Positions 33,194 through 41,274 of a stretch of 64,000 nt of DNA are shown in pieces (position 1 is the stretch's first letter; the number at the start of each line of letters is the position of its first letter). The notes beneath the pieces were generated by a model. It was not told where the DNA came from, did no database searches, and worked only from the letters and a program-made list of their open reading frames with translations. Made by a program: the position numbers and the translations under genes. This stretch comes from Bradyrhizobium sp. 139 (lineage in GTDB: Bacteria; Pseudomonadota; Alphaproteobacteria; Rhizobiales; Xanthobacteraceae), in the NCBI RefSeq assembly GCF_023074175.1, contig NZ_JADPKS010000107.1, positions 62,001-126,000 of the forward strand, given 5' to 3'.

Positions 33194-34393
33194 ATGGCGC
33201 ATGACGCACCCCAGGCCACCGGACCCTCGAAGCTCGTGATCCGCAACATCGGCCTGATCCTGTCCGGCGCGCTGGAAAAGCCGATCCTGGACGGCGACAC
33301 CATCGTCGCCGAGAACGGCAAGATCACCGCGATCGGCCGCTTCAAGGACCTCAACACCGAAGGCGCGACCACCATCGTCGATGCCAGCGGCACCACGGTC
33401 GCGCCCGGCCTGATCGACAGCCATGTCCACCCTGTTGCGGGTGACTGGACACCGCGACAGAACCAGATCGGCTGGATCGACAGCAACCTGCATGGCGGCG
33501 TCACCACGATGATCTCCGCCGGCGAAGTTCACATGCCCGGCCGCCCCCGCGACGTCGTCGGCCTGAAGGCGATGGCGATCTTCGCCCAGCGCGCATTCTG
33601 GAATCTGCGCCCCGGCGGCGTGAAGGTTCACGCCGGCGCGCCCGTGATCGAATGCGAGATGGTCGAGGAGGATTTCAAGGAATTGGCTGCGGCAGGCGTC
33701 AAGCTGCTGGGCGAAGTCGGCTTGGGTGGCGTCAAGGACGGCCCGACTGCACGAAAGATGGTCGGCTGGGCGCGCAAATACGGCATCCAGAGCACGATCC
33801 ATACCGGCGGCCCCTCCATCCCCGGCTCCGGCCTGATCGACAAGGATGTGGTGCTGGAGGCCGACACCGATGTGGTCGGCCATATCAATGGCGGCCACAC
33901 TGCCCTGCCCGACGACCAGATCCGCTGCATCTGCGAGGGCTGCAAGCGCGGCCTCGAACTCGTTCACAACGGCAATGAGCGCTCGGCCCTGTTCACGCTG
34001 CGCATCGCGCGCGAGATGGGCGATCTGCACCGCGTGATCCTCGGCACCGACGCGCCCGCCGGCTCCGGGGTGCAGCCACTCGGCATTCTGCGCATGGTCT
34101 CGATGCTGTCTTCGCTCGGCGACCTGCCCGCCGAAATCGCGTTTTGCCTTGCCACCGGCAACACCGCGCGGATGCGCGAGCTCGATTGCGGCCTGATCGA
34201 GGTCGGCCGCTCCGCCGATTTCGTCATCATGGACAAGGCCCAGCATTCACCCGGCAAGAACATCCTGGAGAGCGTGCAGCTCGGCGATCTCCCCGGCATC
34301 GGCATGACCATCATCGACGGCATCGTGCGGACGCAGCGGAGCCGGAATACGCCACCGGCAGGGAAAGTGCCGGAGATCGTCAGCGGCCATTGA
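33194..34393 (+). CDS. ena: enamidase (nicotinate pathway amidohydrolase)
   Basis: A 399-residue amidohydrolase. The start at 33194 follows AAGGAC. GLIDSHVHPVAGDW gives the first metal His pair, and GAPVIECEMV, STIHTGGPSIPG and VILGTDAPAGSGVQPLG follow. The sequence resembles enamidase of Eubacterium barkeri, which hydrolyses 1,4,5,6-tetrahydro-6-oxonicotinate to 2-formylglutarate. The presence of hydroxynicotinate reductase and hydroxylase genes on the same island supports this. Without the context it could only be called an imidazolonepropionase-like hydrolase. Confidence 0.8.
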   Translation: MAHDAPQATGPSKLVIRNIGLILSGALEKPILDGDTIVAENGKITAIGRFKDLNTEGATTIVDASGTTVAPGLIDSHVHPVAGDWTPRQNQIGWIDSNLHGGVTTMISAGEVHMPGRPRDVVGLKAMAIFAQRAFWNLRPGGVKVHAGAPVIECEMVEEDFKELAAAGVKLLGEVGLGGVKDGPTARKMVGWARKYGIQSTIHTGGPSIPGSGLIDKDVVLEADTDVVGHINGGHTALPDDQIRCICEGCKRGLELVHNGNERSALFTLRIAREMGDLHRVILGTDAPAGSGVQPLGILRMVSMLSSLGDLPAEIAFCLATGNTARMRELDCGLIEVGRSADFVIMDKAQHSPGKNILESVQLGDLPGIGMTIIDGIVRTQRSRNTPPAGKVPEIVSGH

Positions 34394-34410
34394 TCCGGGC
34401 CGCAGTGCGC

Positions 34411-34497
34411 AGGGTGGGCAAAGCGGAGCGTGCCCACCACCGTTTCTACAAGGCAGTCAAAAATGGTGGGCGCGGCCAAGGGCGCCTTTGCCCACCT
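34411..34497. repeat. intergenic palindromic repeat (GGTGGGCAAAG type)
   Basis: GGTGGGCAAAG (34413-34423) is the exact reverse complement of CTTTGCCCACC (34486-34496), with a nested CCCACCA/TGGTGGG pair. It separates the convergent enamidase and MarR genes and may act as a bidirectional terminator. Elements with this core are widespread in Bradyrhizobium-type intergenic DNA. Confidence 0.7.
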
Positions 34498-34511
34498 TAC
34501 GAAGTTGCCGT

Positions 34512-34967
34512 TCACCGCAGCTTGTTCAACAGCGCCATCAGCATCTCGCGCTCTCTGGCATCGAGCGGCGCCAGCGTCTCCCGCGTGATCGCGAGCGCAT
34601 TCGGCGCGACCTTCTCCGCAAGCTGCTGGCCCGCGCGCGTCAGGCTGACCAGGAGCCGCCGTCCGTCCTCGGGATCCTGGCTGGTCTCGGTCAATCCACG
34701 TGCGGTCAAGCGATCGATCACACCCTTGATGGTGGCGACATCCATCGCCGTCAGTCGGCCGAGCTGATTCTGCGAGCACGGCCCGGTTTCGGCGAGCTTC
34801 GACAGCGCCGCCCATTGCGTCGGCGTGATGTTGGTGCCGATCTCGCGGGCGAAGATCGAACTGTGGCGCTGCCAGACCTGGCGCAGGATGAAGCCGACCT
34901 GCTCATCGAGCACGTAAGACGGCTTTGCCGGCTTGACACTCTTCTTCGCCGCGACGCTTCTTGCCAT
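34512..34967 (-). CDS. MarR-family regulator of the nicotinate island
   Basis: A 151-residue winged-helix protein. NITPTQWAALSKLAETGPCS, QNQLGRLTAMDVATIKGVID and a wing LTETSQDPEDGRRLLVSLT are standard MarR. The start at 34967 has GGGGAG upstream. It is the last gene of the long transport/catabolic operon (14 bases after the LivF gene) and the only regulator gene of the island, so it probably binds the palindromes at 33103, 42756 and 42908. Ligand probably a pathway acid; inference. Confidence 0.85.
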   Translation of the reverse strand: MARSVAAKKSVKPAKPSYVLDEQVGFILRQVWQRHSSIFAREIGTNITPTQWAALSKLAETGPCSQNQLGRLTAMDVATIKGVIDRLTARGLTETSQDPEDGRRLLVSLTRAGQQLAEKVAPNALAITRETLAPLDAREREMLMALLNKLR

Positions 34968-34981
34968 CCGCTCCCCGTCCC

Positions 34982-35686
34982 TCACAACGACAGATGCGCG
35001 TCGCGGATGTCCGGACGCGCATCGAGCTCGGCCATGGTGCCGCCGAAGCAGATGCGGCCGCGCTCGATGATATAGGCGCGATCGGAGATCAGCCGCGCGA
35101 AATGCAAATTCTGCTCGGAGACGACGATGCTGACGCCCTCCTTCTTCATGGTCAGAATGGCATCGACCATCTGCTCGACGATCTTCGGCGACAGGCCTTC
35201 CGAGGGCTCGTCCAGCAGCACCAGCGACGGGTTGCCCATCAGCGTGCGCGCGATCGTCAGCATCTGCTGCTCGCCGCCGCTCATGCGGCCGCCCGGACGG
35301 TTTTTCATCTCACCCAGGTTTGGAAACAGCGTAAACAGCTTGTCGCGAGTCCATGAGGGGGCGTTCGGACGCTTCGGTTGGCGGCCCACCTCGAGATTCT
35401 CTTCCACCGTCAGATCGGTGAAGATGCGCCGCTCCTCCGGCACATAGCCGAGCCCCTCGCGAACGATCTCGTGCGTCGGACGCACCGAGACGTCCTTGCC
35501 CTCGAACATGATGCGGCCGGAGCGCTGCGCCACAAGGCCCACGATCGAGCGGAACGTCGTCGACTTGCCGGCGCCGTTGCGCCCAAGCAGCGCGACCACT
35601 TCGCCCTCGCCGACCTCGAAGCCGATGTCGAACAGGATATGCGCGGGACCATAGTGGCTGTTGAGCCCCTCGACCGTCAGCTTCAT
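34982..35686 (-). CDS. branched-chain-type ABC transporter ATPase (LivF-like)
   Basis: A 234-residue ATPase with Walker A GRNGAGKST, signature RMSGGEQQMLTIARTLM, Walker B LVLLDEPSEGL and H-loop region IVVSEQNLHFA. Family: LivF, short ATPase of hydrophobic amino-acid/amide transporters. Its ATG overlaps the LivG stop by 4 bases. In this operon it likely drives uptake of the heterocyclic acid degraded by the neighbouring enzymes. Confidence 0.93.
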   Translation of the reverse strand: MKLTVEGLNSHYGPAHILFDIGFEVGEGEVVALLGRNGAGKSTTFRSIVGLVAQRSGRIMFEGKDVSVRPTHEIVREGLGYVPEERRIFTDLTVEENLEVGRQPKRPNAPSWTRDKLFTLFPNLGEMKNRPGGRMSGGEQQMLTIARTLMGNPSLVLLDEPSEGLSPKIVEQMVDAILTMKKEGVSIVVSEQNLHFARLISDRAYIIERGRICFGGTMAELDARPDIRDAHLSL

Positions 35687-36474
35687 GCCGAGGCTCCCTC
35701 GCGATGGCGGGCATCGTAGACGAGGCCCTCGCCGAGATAGACCGTCTGCACCTGCGGATTGCCGCGCACTTCGGCCGGCGAGCCCTCGGCAATCAGCGTG
35801 CCGCGATTGAGCACGATGATGCGGTCGGCGTGCTCGAACACCACGTCCATGTCGTGCTCGGTGAAGAGCACGCCGATCGATTTCTCCCGCGCGATCTGTG
35901 CCGTCAGCCGCATCAAATCGACACGCTCGCGCGGGGCCATGCCGGCGGTCGGCTCGTCCATCAGCAGCAGCTTTGGGTGGTTCGCAAGCGCGACCGCGAG
36001 CTCGAGCCGCTTGAGATCACCATAGGCCAGCTCGCCGCAAGGGCGGTCGGCATAACCGCTCATCCCGACGAGTTCAAGCAGCCGGCCCGCCTCGCCGCGG
36101 TCGAAGTTCGGCGCCGAGCCGAAGAGATTGAACAGCTGCCTCTCGTGCGAGATGAGCGCGACCTGCACGTTCTCGCGCACGGTCATGGTGGCGAATGTCG
36201 CAGTGATCTGGAAAGTGCGCCCGACGCCGAGCCGCCAGATCTCTCGCGGCTTCTTGCCGGTGGTCTCCTCGCCAAGCAGGCGGACATGGCCGGTATCAGG
36301 CTTGTTCTGGCCGTTGAGCATGTCGAAACAGGTGCTCTTGCCCGCGCCGTTCGGCCCGATCAGTGCCAGGATTTCGCCGGCGCGCAGCGAGAACGACACG
36401 CCGCGCACGGCATGGATGCCGCCATAGGATTTGGTCAGGCCTTCGACCGCGAGAAGTGGGGGTGCGACGCTCAT
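35683..36474 (-). CDS. branched-chain-type ABC transporter ATPase (LivG-like)
   Basis: A 263-residue ATPase. Walker A is LIGPNGAGKST (39-49), Walker B LLLMDEPTAGM (169-179), and the LivG-specific GVGRTFQ near 84-89 is present. The ABC signature is degenerate (YGDLKRLELAVALA in place of L-S-G-G-Q), as is common in LivG. It overlaps both the fused permease (ATGA at 36471) and the LivF gene. Confidence 0.93.
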   Translation of the reverse strand: MSVAPPLLAVEGLTKSYGGIHAVRGVSFSLRAGEILALIGPNGAGKSTCFDMLNGQNKPDTGHVRLLGEETTGKKPREIWRLGVGRTFQITATFATMTVRENVQVALISHERQLFNLFGSAPNFDRGEAGRLLELVGMSGYADRPCGELAYGDLKRLELAVALANHPKLLLMDEPTAGMAPRERVDLMRLTAQIAREKSIGVLFTEHDMDVVFEHADRIIVLNRGTLIAEGSPAEVRGNPQVQTVYLGEGLVYDARHREGASA

Positions 36475-38360
36475 TCGGCGGACTCGATCGGCTTGACAAG
36501 CAAGGGAGATCCCGGCGGCGATGTCTTCCTGCGCCGCTGCGCCAGCGTCTCCAACATGCCGACGATGCCCTTGGGGAAACCGACGACGATCAGAACGATG
36601 AAGCCACCGAGCACAAGCTTCGACAGGTCGGTCTGGCTCACCAGCCAGATATTGAGCGCCTTGTAGACGATCGCACCGATCACCGCGCCCGACACCGTCT
36701 CGACGCCGCCGAGCAGCACCATCACCAGCGCATCGACCGAGAGCGAGATGCCGAGATTGTCGGGGAAGACGCTGCCCTTGAGGTAGGCGAACAGCGCGCC
36801 ACCGATGCCGGCGGTCGTGCCTGCGATCACGAACGCTGTCCACTGGATGCGCTTGGCATTGATGCCGACCGCCTCGCTGCGCAGAAGCGAGTCGCGCGTG
36901 GCCCTGAGTGCGTAGCCGAACGGCGAGAATACCATCGCCCGTAGCGCAATCGTCACGAGCGCCGCAACGCCGAGCGCCAGCCAGTAGAAATGCGACGGGC
37001 TCGCCGCCCAGCTTGAAGGCCAGACGCCGAGTATGCCGTTGTCGCCGCCTGTGACGCTGACCCACTGGAACGCGATCGACCAGACGATTTGCGCAAACGC
37101 AAGCGTCAGCATCGCGAAATAGACGCCGGAAAGCTGCACCGCGAAGAAGCCGAACACGGCCGCGCCCATGCAGCCAAGCAGCGGACCGAGCAGCAGGCAC
37201 ACGATCATCGGCAGCCCCGCCATCTTGGCGAGGAAGGCGACGCCGTAAGCGCCGAGACCAAAATAGGCGGCGTGGCCGAACGACGCGAGTCCGCCGACCG
37301 CCATCAGGAAATGCAGGCTGACGGCGAAGATCACGAAGATCGCGATCTCCGAGCCGACGGTCAGAGCATAGTTGCCGGCGAACAGCGGCAGCGTCGCCGC
37401 AATGACGAGCGCCGCCAGCGCAGCCAGCCGTTCGTTCGACGTCAGCGGACGCCAGGGATTGACGGTGAGACCCGGCGTCTTGCGCGCCGGCGCCTCGGGC
37501 TTGCCGAACAGGCCCCAGGGCCTCACGATCAGCACCACGGCCATCACCAGGAAAACCAGGATGATGGAAATCTTCGGGAAGATCAGGATGCCGAAGGCGT
37601 TGAGCTCGGAGACCAGCACGGCCGCGACGAAGGCGCCGACGATGCTGCCGAGGCCGCCGATCACCACAACGACGAACACCTCGACGATGATGCGCAAATC
37701 CATCGCATGATGTACCGCATCGCGCGGGATCTGGAGCGCGCCGCCGAGCGCGGCGAGGAAGACGCCGACCGCGAACACACTCGTGAACAGCCATTTCTGA
37801 TTGACGCCAAGCGCCGCGACCATGTCGCGGTCCTGCGTCGCCGCGCGCACCAGCACGCCCCAGCGCGTGCGCTGGAATAGCAGCCAGAGAATGCCGAGCA
37901 CGACCGGTCCGAGCACGATCAGGAACAGATCGTAGCTCGGGATGTTCTGGCCGAAGAAATCGATCGCGCCCCTGAAGCCCGGCGCACGGCGACCGACGAG
38001 ATCGTCGGGGCCCCAGACCAGCACGACGAGATCCTCGACCATCAGGGTCAGGCCGAAGGTCGCGAGTAGCTGGAACAGCTCGGGCGCGTGATAGATACGC
38101 CGCAGCAGCACCATCTCGACGAGGACGCCGATCAGCGCGACCGCGAGTGCGGCGATCACGATGGCGCCCCAGAAGCCGAACGCACCCGAAAGCCACTCCG
38201 TCAGCGTGAAGGCGATGTAGGCGCCGATCATGTAGAAGGCGCCATGCGCGAAATTCACGATCCGCGTCACGCCAAAAATGATCGACAGGCCCGAGGCCAC
38301 CAGGAACAGCGACGCTGCGCTGGCGAGACCAGTCAGAAACTGTACGACATAAAAGGCCAT
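36471..38360 (-). CDS. fused LivH-LivM permease
   Basis: A 629-residue membrane protein joining two permeases that are usually separate. Residues 1-300 are LivH-like (GLSIIFGVTRIVNFAHGAFY near 25-44), about 300-320 is a linker (KPEAPARKTPG), and 325-629 is LivM-like (LASFGHAAYFGLGAYGVAF, ATRDSLLRSEAVGINAKRIQ). Both halves carry the conserved permease loops. Around 16-18 helices in all. Fusion fixes the heterodimer ratio. The first gene after a 179-base gap with a palindromic repeat. Confidence 0.92.
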   Translation of the reverse strand: MAFYVVQFLTGLASAASLFLVASGLSIIFGVTRIVNFAHGAFYMIGAYIAFTLTEWLSGAFGFWGAIVIAALAVALIGVLVEMVLLRRIYHAPELFQLLATFGLTLMVEDLVVLVWGPDDLVGRRAPGFRGAIDFFGQNIPSYDLFLIVLGPVVLGILWLLFQRTRWGVLVRAATQDRDMVAALGVNQKWLFTSVFAVGVFLAALGGALQIPRDAVHHAMDLRIIVEVFVVVVIGGLGSIVGAFVAAVLVSELNAFGILIFPKISIILVFLVMAVVLIVRPWGLFGKPEAPARKTPGLTVNPWRPLTSNERLAALAALVIAATLPLFAGNYALTVGSEIAIFVIFAVSLHFLMAVGGLASFGHAAYFGLGAYGVAFLAKMAGLPMIVCLLLGPLLGCMGAAVFGFFAVQLSGVYFAMLTLAFAQIVWSIAFQWVSVTGGDNGILGVWPSSWAASPSHFYWLALGVAALVTIALRAMVFSPFGYALRATRDSLLRSEAVGINAKRIQWTAFVIAGTTAGIGGALFAYLKGSVFPDNLGISLSVDALVMVLLGGVETVSGAVIGAIVYKALNIWLVSQTDLSKLVLGGFIVLIVVGFPKGIVGMLETLAQRRRKTSPPGSPLLVKPIESAE

Positions 38361-38412
38361 CGGCGGTCCGGGTTGGTGTTCAGCGCGCTCCCCATGCGGG
38401 GAGCGGGAATTT

Positions 38413-38529
38413 CGTAGGGTGGGTTAGCCTTGCGGCTGCGCGAAGCGCAGTTCGCTGGGCGTAACCCACCATCTTTCTCACCGCGGGACCGACCGCGGTG
38501 GGTTACGCCTACGGCTAACCCACCCTACG
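38413..38529. repeat. nested palindromic repeat in the transport operon
   Basis: CGTAGGGTGGGTTAGCC (38413-38429) pairs exactly with 38513-38529; inside it GGCGTAACCCACC (38458-38470) pairs with 38497-38509. The whole folds as a multi-arm cruciform. It lies between the substrate-binding protein and the permease, so it may lower transcription of the pump relative to the binding protein. Confidence 0.8.
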
Positions 38530-38539
38530 GCAGCGGAGA

Positions 38540-39742
38540 TCAATCCTTCGGGCGCAGCTTCTCGACTTCGGCATCACTCGGCAGATAGTCCGCGCCCTTC
38601 TTGTAGGTGGAGTCCACCATCACGCCCTTGCCGCCCTTCAACGCGGTCTTGCCGACATAGGCACCCAGCGTGGACTGGTGATCGATCTTGCGGAAGGTGA
38701 TCTCGCCGAACGGCGACGGCATCGACAGGCCTTCCGCGGCAGCAATCAGCTTCTCCGGATCGGTCGAACCGGCCTTCGCCAGGATCGCCGCCGCCGACTT
38801 GATGGTCTGGTAGCCAACGATCGAGCCGAGGCGCGGATAGTCGTTGTACTTGGCCTGGTAGGCCTTCAGGAACGCATCATGCTCGGGCGTCTTGATCGAA
38901 TACCAGGGGTAGCCGGTGACGATCCAGCCCTCGGGCGTCTCGTCCTTGAGCGGATCGAGATATTCGGGCTCGCCGGTCAGGAACGAGACGACCTCGCGCC
39001 CCTTGAACAGGCCGCGGGTGTTGCCTTCGCGCACCAGCTTCACGAGATCGGCGCCGAAGGTGACGTTGAGGATTGCTTCCGGGTTCGCCGCGGCAACCGC
39101 CTGAACCACCGGACCCGCGTCGATCTTGCCCTGCGGCGGCCACTGCTCGTCGACCCACTGGATATCAGGACGCTTCTCCGACATCAGCTTCTTGAACACC
39201 GCGACCGCGGACTGGCCGTATTCATAGTTCGGCGCGATGGTCGCCCAGCGCTTTGCCGGCAGCTTGCTGGCTGCTTCCACCAGCATCGCCGCCTGCATGT
39301 AGTTGGAGGGGCGCAGGCGGAAGGTGTACTTGTTGCCCTTGGACCAGGTGATGGCGTCGGTCAACGGCTCGGCCGCGAGGAAGAACACCTTCTTCTGGTT
39401 GGCGAAGTCGCTGACCGCAAGGCCGATGTTCGACAGGAACGTACCCGTCAGCATCGCCACGCCCTCGCTCGACACCAGCTCGTTGGCCGCGGTCTGCGCA
39501 TCCGCCGGCTTGCCGCCGTCGTCCTTGGAAATAACGACGAGCTTCTTGCCGTTGACGCCGCCGCCCGCGTTAATCTCTTCGACAGCGAGCTGCCAGCCCT
39601 TGCGATAGGGCTCGGTGAACGCCGGCAGCAACGAATAGCTGTTGATCTCGCCGATCTTGATGTCCTGCGCCATGGCCGAATGAGCCATGCCGCCCGCCAA
39701 CAGCGCGAACGCCGCGCCGACAAAATAGTTCTTTGCTCGCAT
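38540..39742 (-). CDS. LivK-like periplasmic binding protein
   Basis: A 400-residue receptor of the Peripla_BP_6 family. The signal peptide (MRAKNYFVGAAFALLAGGMA, cleaved after AMA) is followed by QDIKIGEINSYSLLPAFTEP. The start has GGAGGTTGGG. It belongs with the permease and ATPases downstream and probably binds a nicotinate-like carboxylate. 20 bases after the DUF1185 gene. Confidence 0.9.
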   Translation of the reverse strand: MRAKNYFVGAAFALLAGGMAHSAMAQDIKIGEINSYSLLPAFTEPYRKGWQLAVEEINAGGGVNGKKLVVISKDDGGKPADAQTAANELVSSEGVAMLTGTFLSNIGLAVSDFANQKKVFFLAAEPLTDAITWSKGNKYTFRLRPSNYMQAAMLVEAASKLPAKRWATIAPNYEYGQSAVAVFKKLMSEKRPDIQWVDEQWPPQGKIDAGPVVQAVAAANPEAILNVTFGADLVKLVREGNTRGLFKGREVVSFLTGEPEYLDPLKDETPEGWIVTGYPWYSIKTPEHDAFLKAYQAKYNDYPRLGSIVGYQTIKSAAAILAKAGSTDPEKLIAAAEGLSMPSPFGEITFRKIDHQSTLGAYVGKTALKGGKGVMVDSTYKKGADYLPSDAEVEKLRPKD

Positions 39743-39762
39743 CCCAACCTCCACCGTTAAAA

Positions 39763-40347
39763 TTATCTTAGACCGTCTTCGCCCTTGATCTCCGCAACCG
39801 TCAGCCCACCGACGCGCGGCAAAGGACGGCCGCTGTCGGTGACGGCAACCGCGACCATGATCTCGTTGGCGCGCGGCGCATCGTTGATCTGCACTTCCAT
39901 GCCGTCAAAGTGGCTGCGCACGAAAGCCGCGTCCTTGTGCCCGAGCGGAATATCCAGCGTCGTGCCCGGACCGCTACGCTTCTTGGACGACGGAATCAGC
40001 GCCGCGCCCTTGCTCAGCACCTTCCGCACCGGCGTGCCCATCTTCGGGTGAAGGATGGCCGCGGCATGCTCCAGCTCGCCGTTCTCGCCGACGGCCGCGG
40101 CCTTGCCGTAGCTGTGGGCCTTCGAACCATCGATACCGAGCGCAGCCACCGCGCGCTTCGACAAGAGATCGCCGAGCTCCTCGCCGATCGCGATCAGGGG
40201 CGACAGATCCTCGACATATTTTCCGGCAAAGGGATTCTCGATCACGGCGATTGCCGCCGCACGCCGGGTCGGCGGCGAGACCTGGCGGCCCATCTCCATC
40301 TGCGTCTCTTCGACGACGGTGACGATCTTGCGGATGATCGCGCTCAT
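39763..40347 (-). CDS. DUF1185 'amino acid synthesis' family protein
   Basis: A 194-residue soluble protein with VVEETQMEMGRQVSPPTRRA near the N-terminus and SKAHSYGKAAAVGENGELEH in the middle, both hallmarks of DUF1185. The family name reflects an early annotation and not a measured activity. Here it is locked between UPF0280 and LivK in the nicotinate-type operon, which suggests a step or chaperone role in ring metabolism. Confidence 0.8.
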   Translation of the reverse strand: MSAIIRKIVTVVEETQMEMGRQVSPPTRRAAAIAVIENPFAGKYVEDLSPLIAIGEELGDLLSKRAVAALGIDGSKAHSYGKAAAVGENGELEHAAAILHPKMGTPVRKVLSKGAALIPSSKKRSGPGTTLDIPLGHKDAAFVRSHFDGMEVQINDAPRANEIMVAVAVTDSGRPLPRVGGLTVAEIKGEDGLR

Positions 40348-40374
40348 GATGGCTTCTCCTGCTCGCTTCCCTGC

Positions 40375-41274
40375 TCAGGCATGGACCGCGTTCTCCAACT
40401 CAAGTGGGCGCGATCGTCGCCGTTCAATATCTTTTGCTCCGATGACAAGCATATCACCACAAAGCTGCAACACGGCCCCCTCGATCAATCCGCGATCGAA
40501 TAATTGCCGTGCACATTCTGCGCCAGATTCCTGGGCGGCCGCTATCTCGGTCTGCGACAATTCACCAACATCGCGGGTGACGAGACGCGCGCCGAGATCG
40601 CTATCGGGCTGAAGTTCGTTCGCAGGCTTTCGGATGACGGCGGGATGACCGGGCAGATCGACGGCGTTGGCGATGACCGTCGCAGCCGCATCGGCCTGCG
40701 ATGCGGTCGCAGCCAGCACCGTGACCGCGTCGGCGATCCCCAGGGAAAAACTGCGGCCGTGACGCCCGCTGGTCGCGATGCCGCGCACCGGATCGTCCGA
40801 ATCGACCCTCATTGTCCGCATCACGCCCGCGCGATCGGGCCGATCCATCAGACCCACGGAGAAATGCTCCCCCCTGCCAAGATGAAGCGCGATGTCGCCG
40901 CCATTGTTGACATAGGCCTGATCGAGCGCCGCAGCGTCCAGCATTGCGCAGAGAACCTCTTCCGCCACGCTGCCGGCCACGGCCGCCATCGGCGTGATGA
41001 AGCCATCTGCGGCAAAAGGCGCGACGGCGGAGTGCATGCGACGCGCCACAACGCCGTTGAGCAAAGTTCGCTCCGATTCAGCCGCCGCCCGCAACTCCGT
41101 CAGCTCCGCGCAGAGCTCATCGAGCAGCCCGGTGAACCGCCGCGCCGCAGCGTCATAGGCCGCACGAACCTCTTCCGCGTGCCCCCTCGCCTCGACGATC
41201 AGATCAATCGGTCCATCCTGCAAATGCAGTCGCCGGCCATCAGACAGCAATGCGATTTGCGGGAGCCGCCTCAT
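40375..41274 (-). CDS. UPF0280 (ApbE-related fold) protein
   Basis: A 300-codon gene whose ATG overlaps the reductase stop (ATGA at 41271). The product, MRRLPQIALLSDGRRLHLQD, contains AYVNNGGDIALHLG and GIATSGRHGRSFSLGIADAV, which echo the NGGDI and TSG-x-x-x-R motifs of ApbE flavin transferases. UPF0280 proteins lack an assigned activity. Because 6-hydroxynicotinate reductase is a flavo-iron-sulfur enzyme, attaching or inserting flavin is a reasonable idea. Confidence 0.82.
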   Translation of the reverse strand: MRRLPQIALLSDGRRLHLQDGPIDLIVEARGHAEEVRAAYDAAARRFTGLLDELCAELTELRAAAESERTLLNGVVARRMHSAVAPFAADGFITPMAAVAGSVAEEVLCAMLDAAALDQAYVNNGGDIALHLGRGEHFSVGLMDRPDRAGVMRTMRVDSDDPVRGIATSGRHGRSFSLGIADAVTVLAATASQADAAATVIANAVDLPGHPAVIRKPANELQPDSDLGARLVTRDVGELSQTEIAAAQESGAECARQLFDRGLIEGAVLQLCGDMLVIGAKDIERRRSRPLELENAVHA

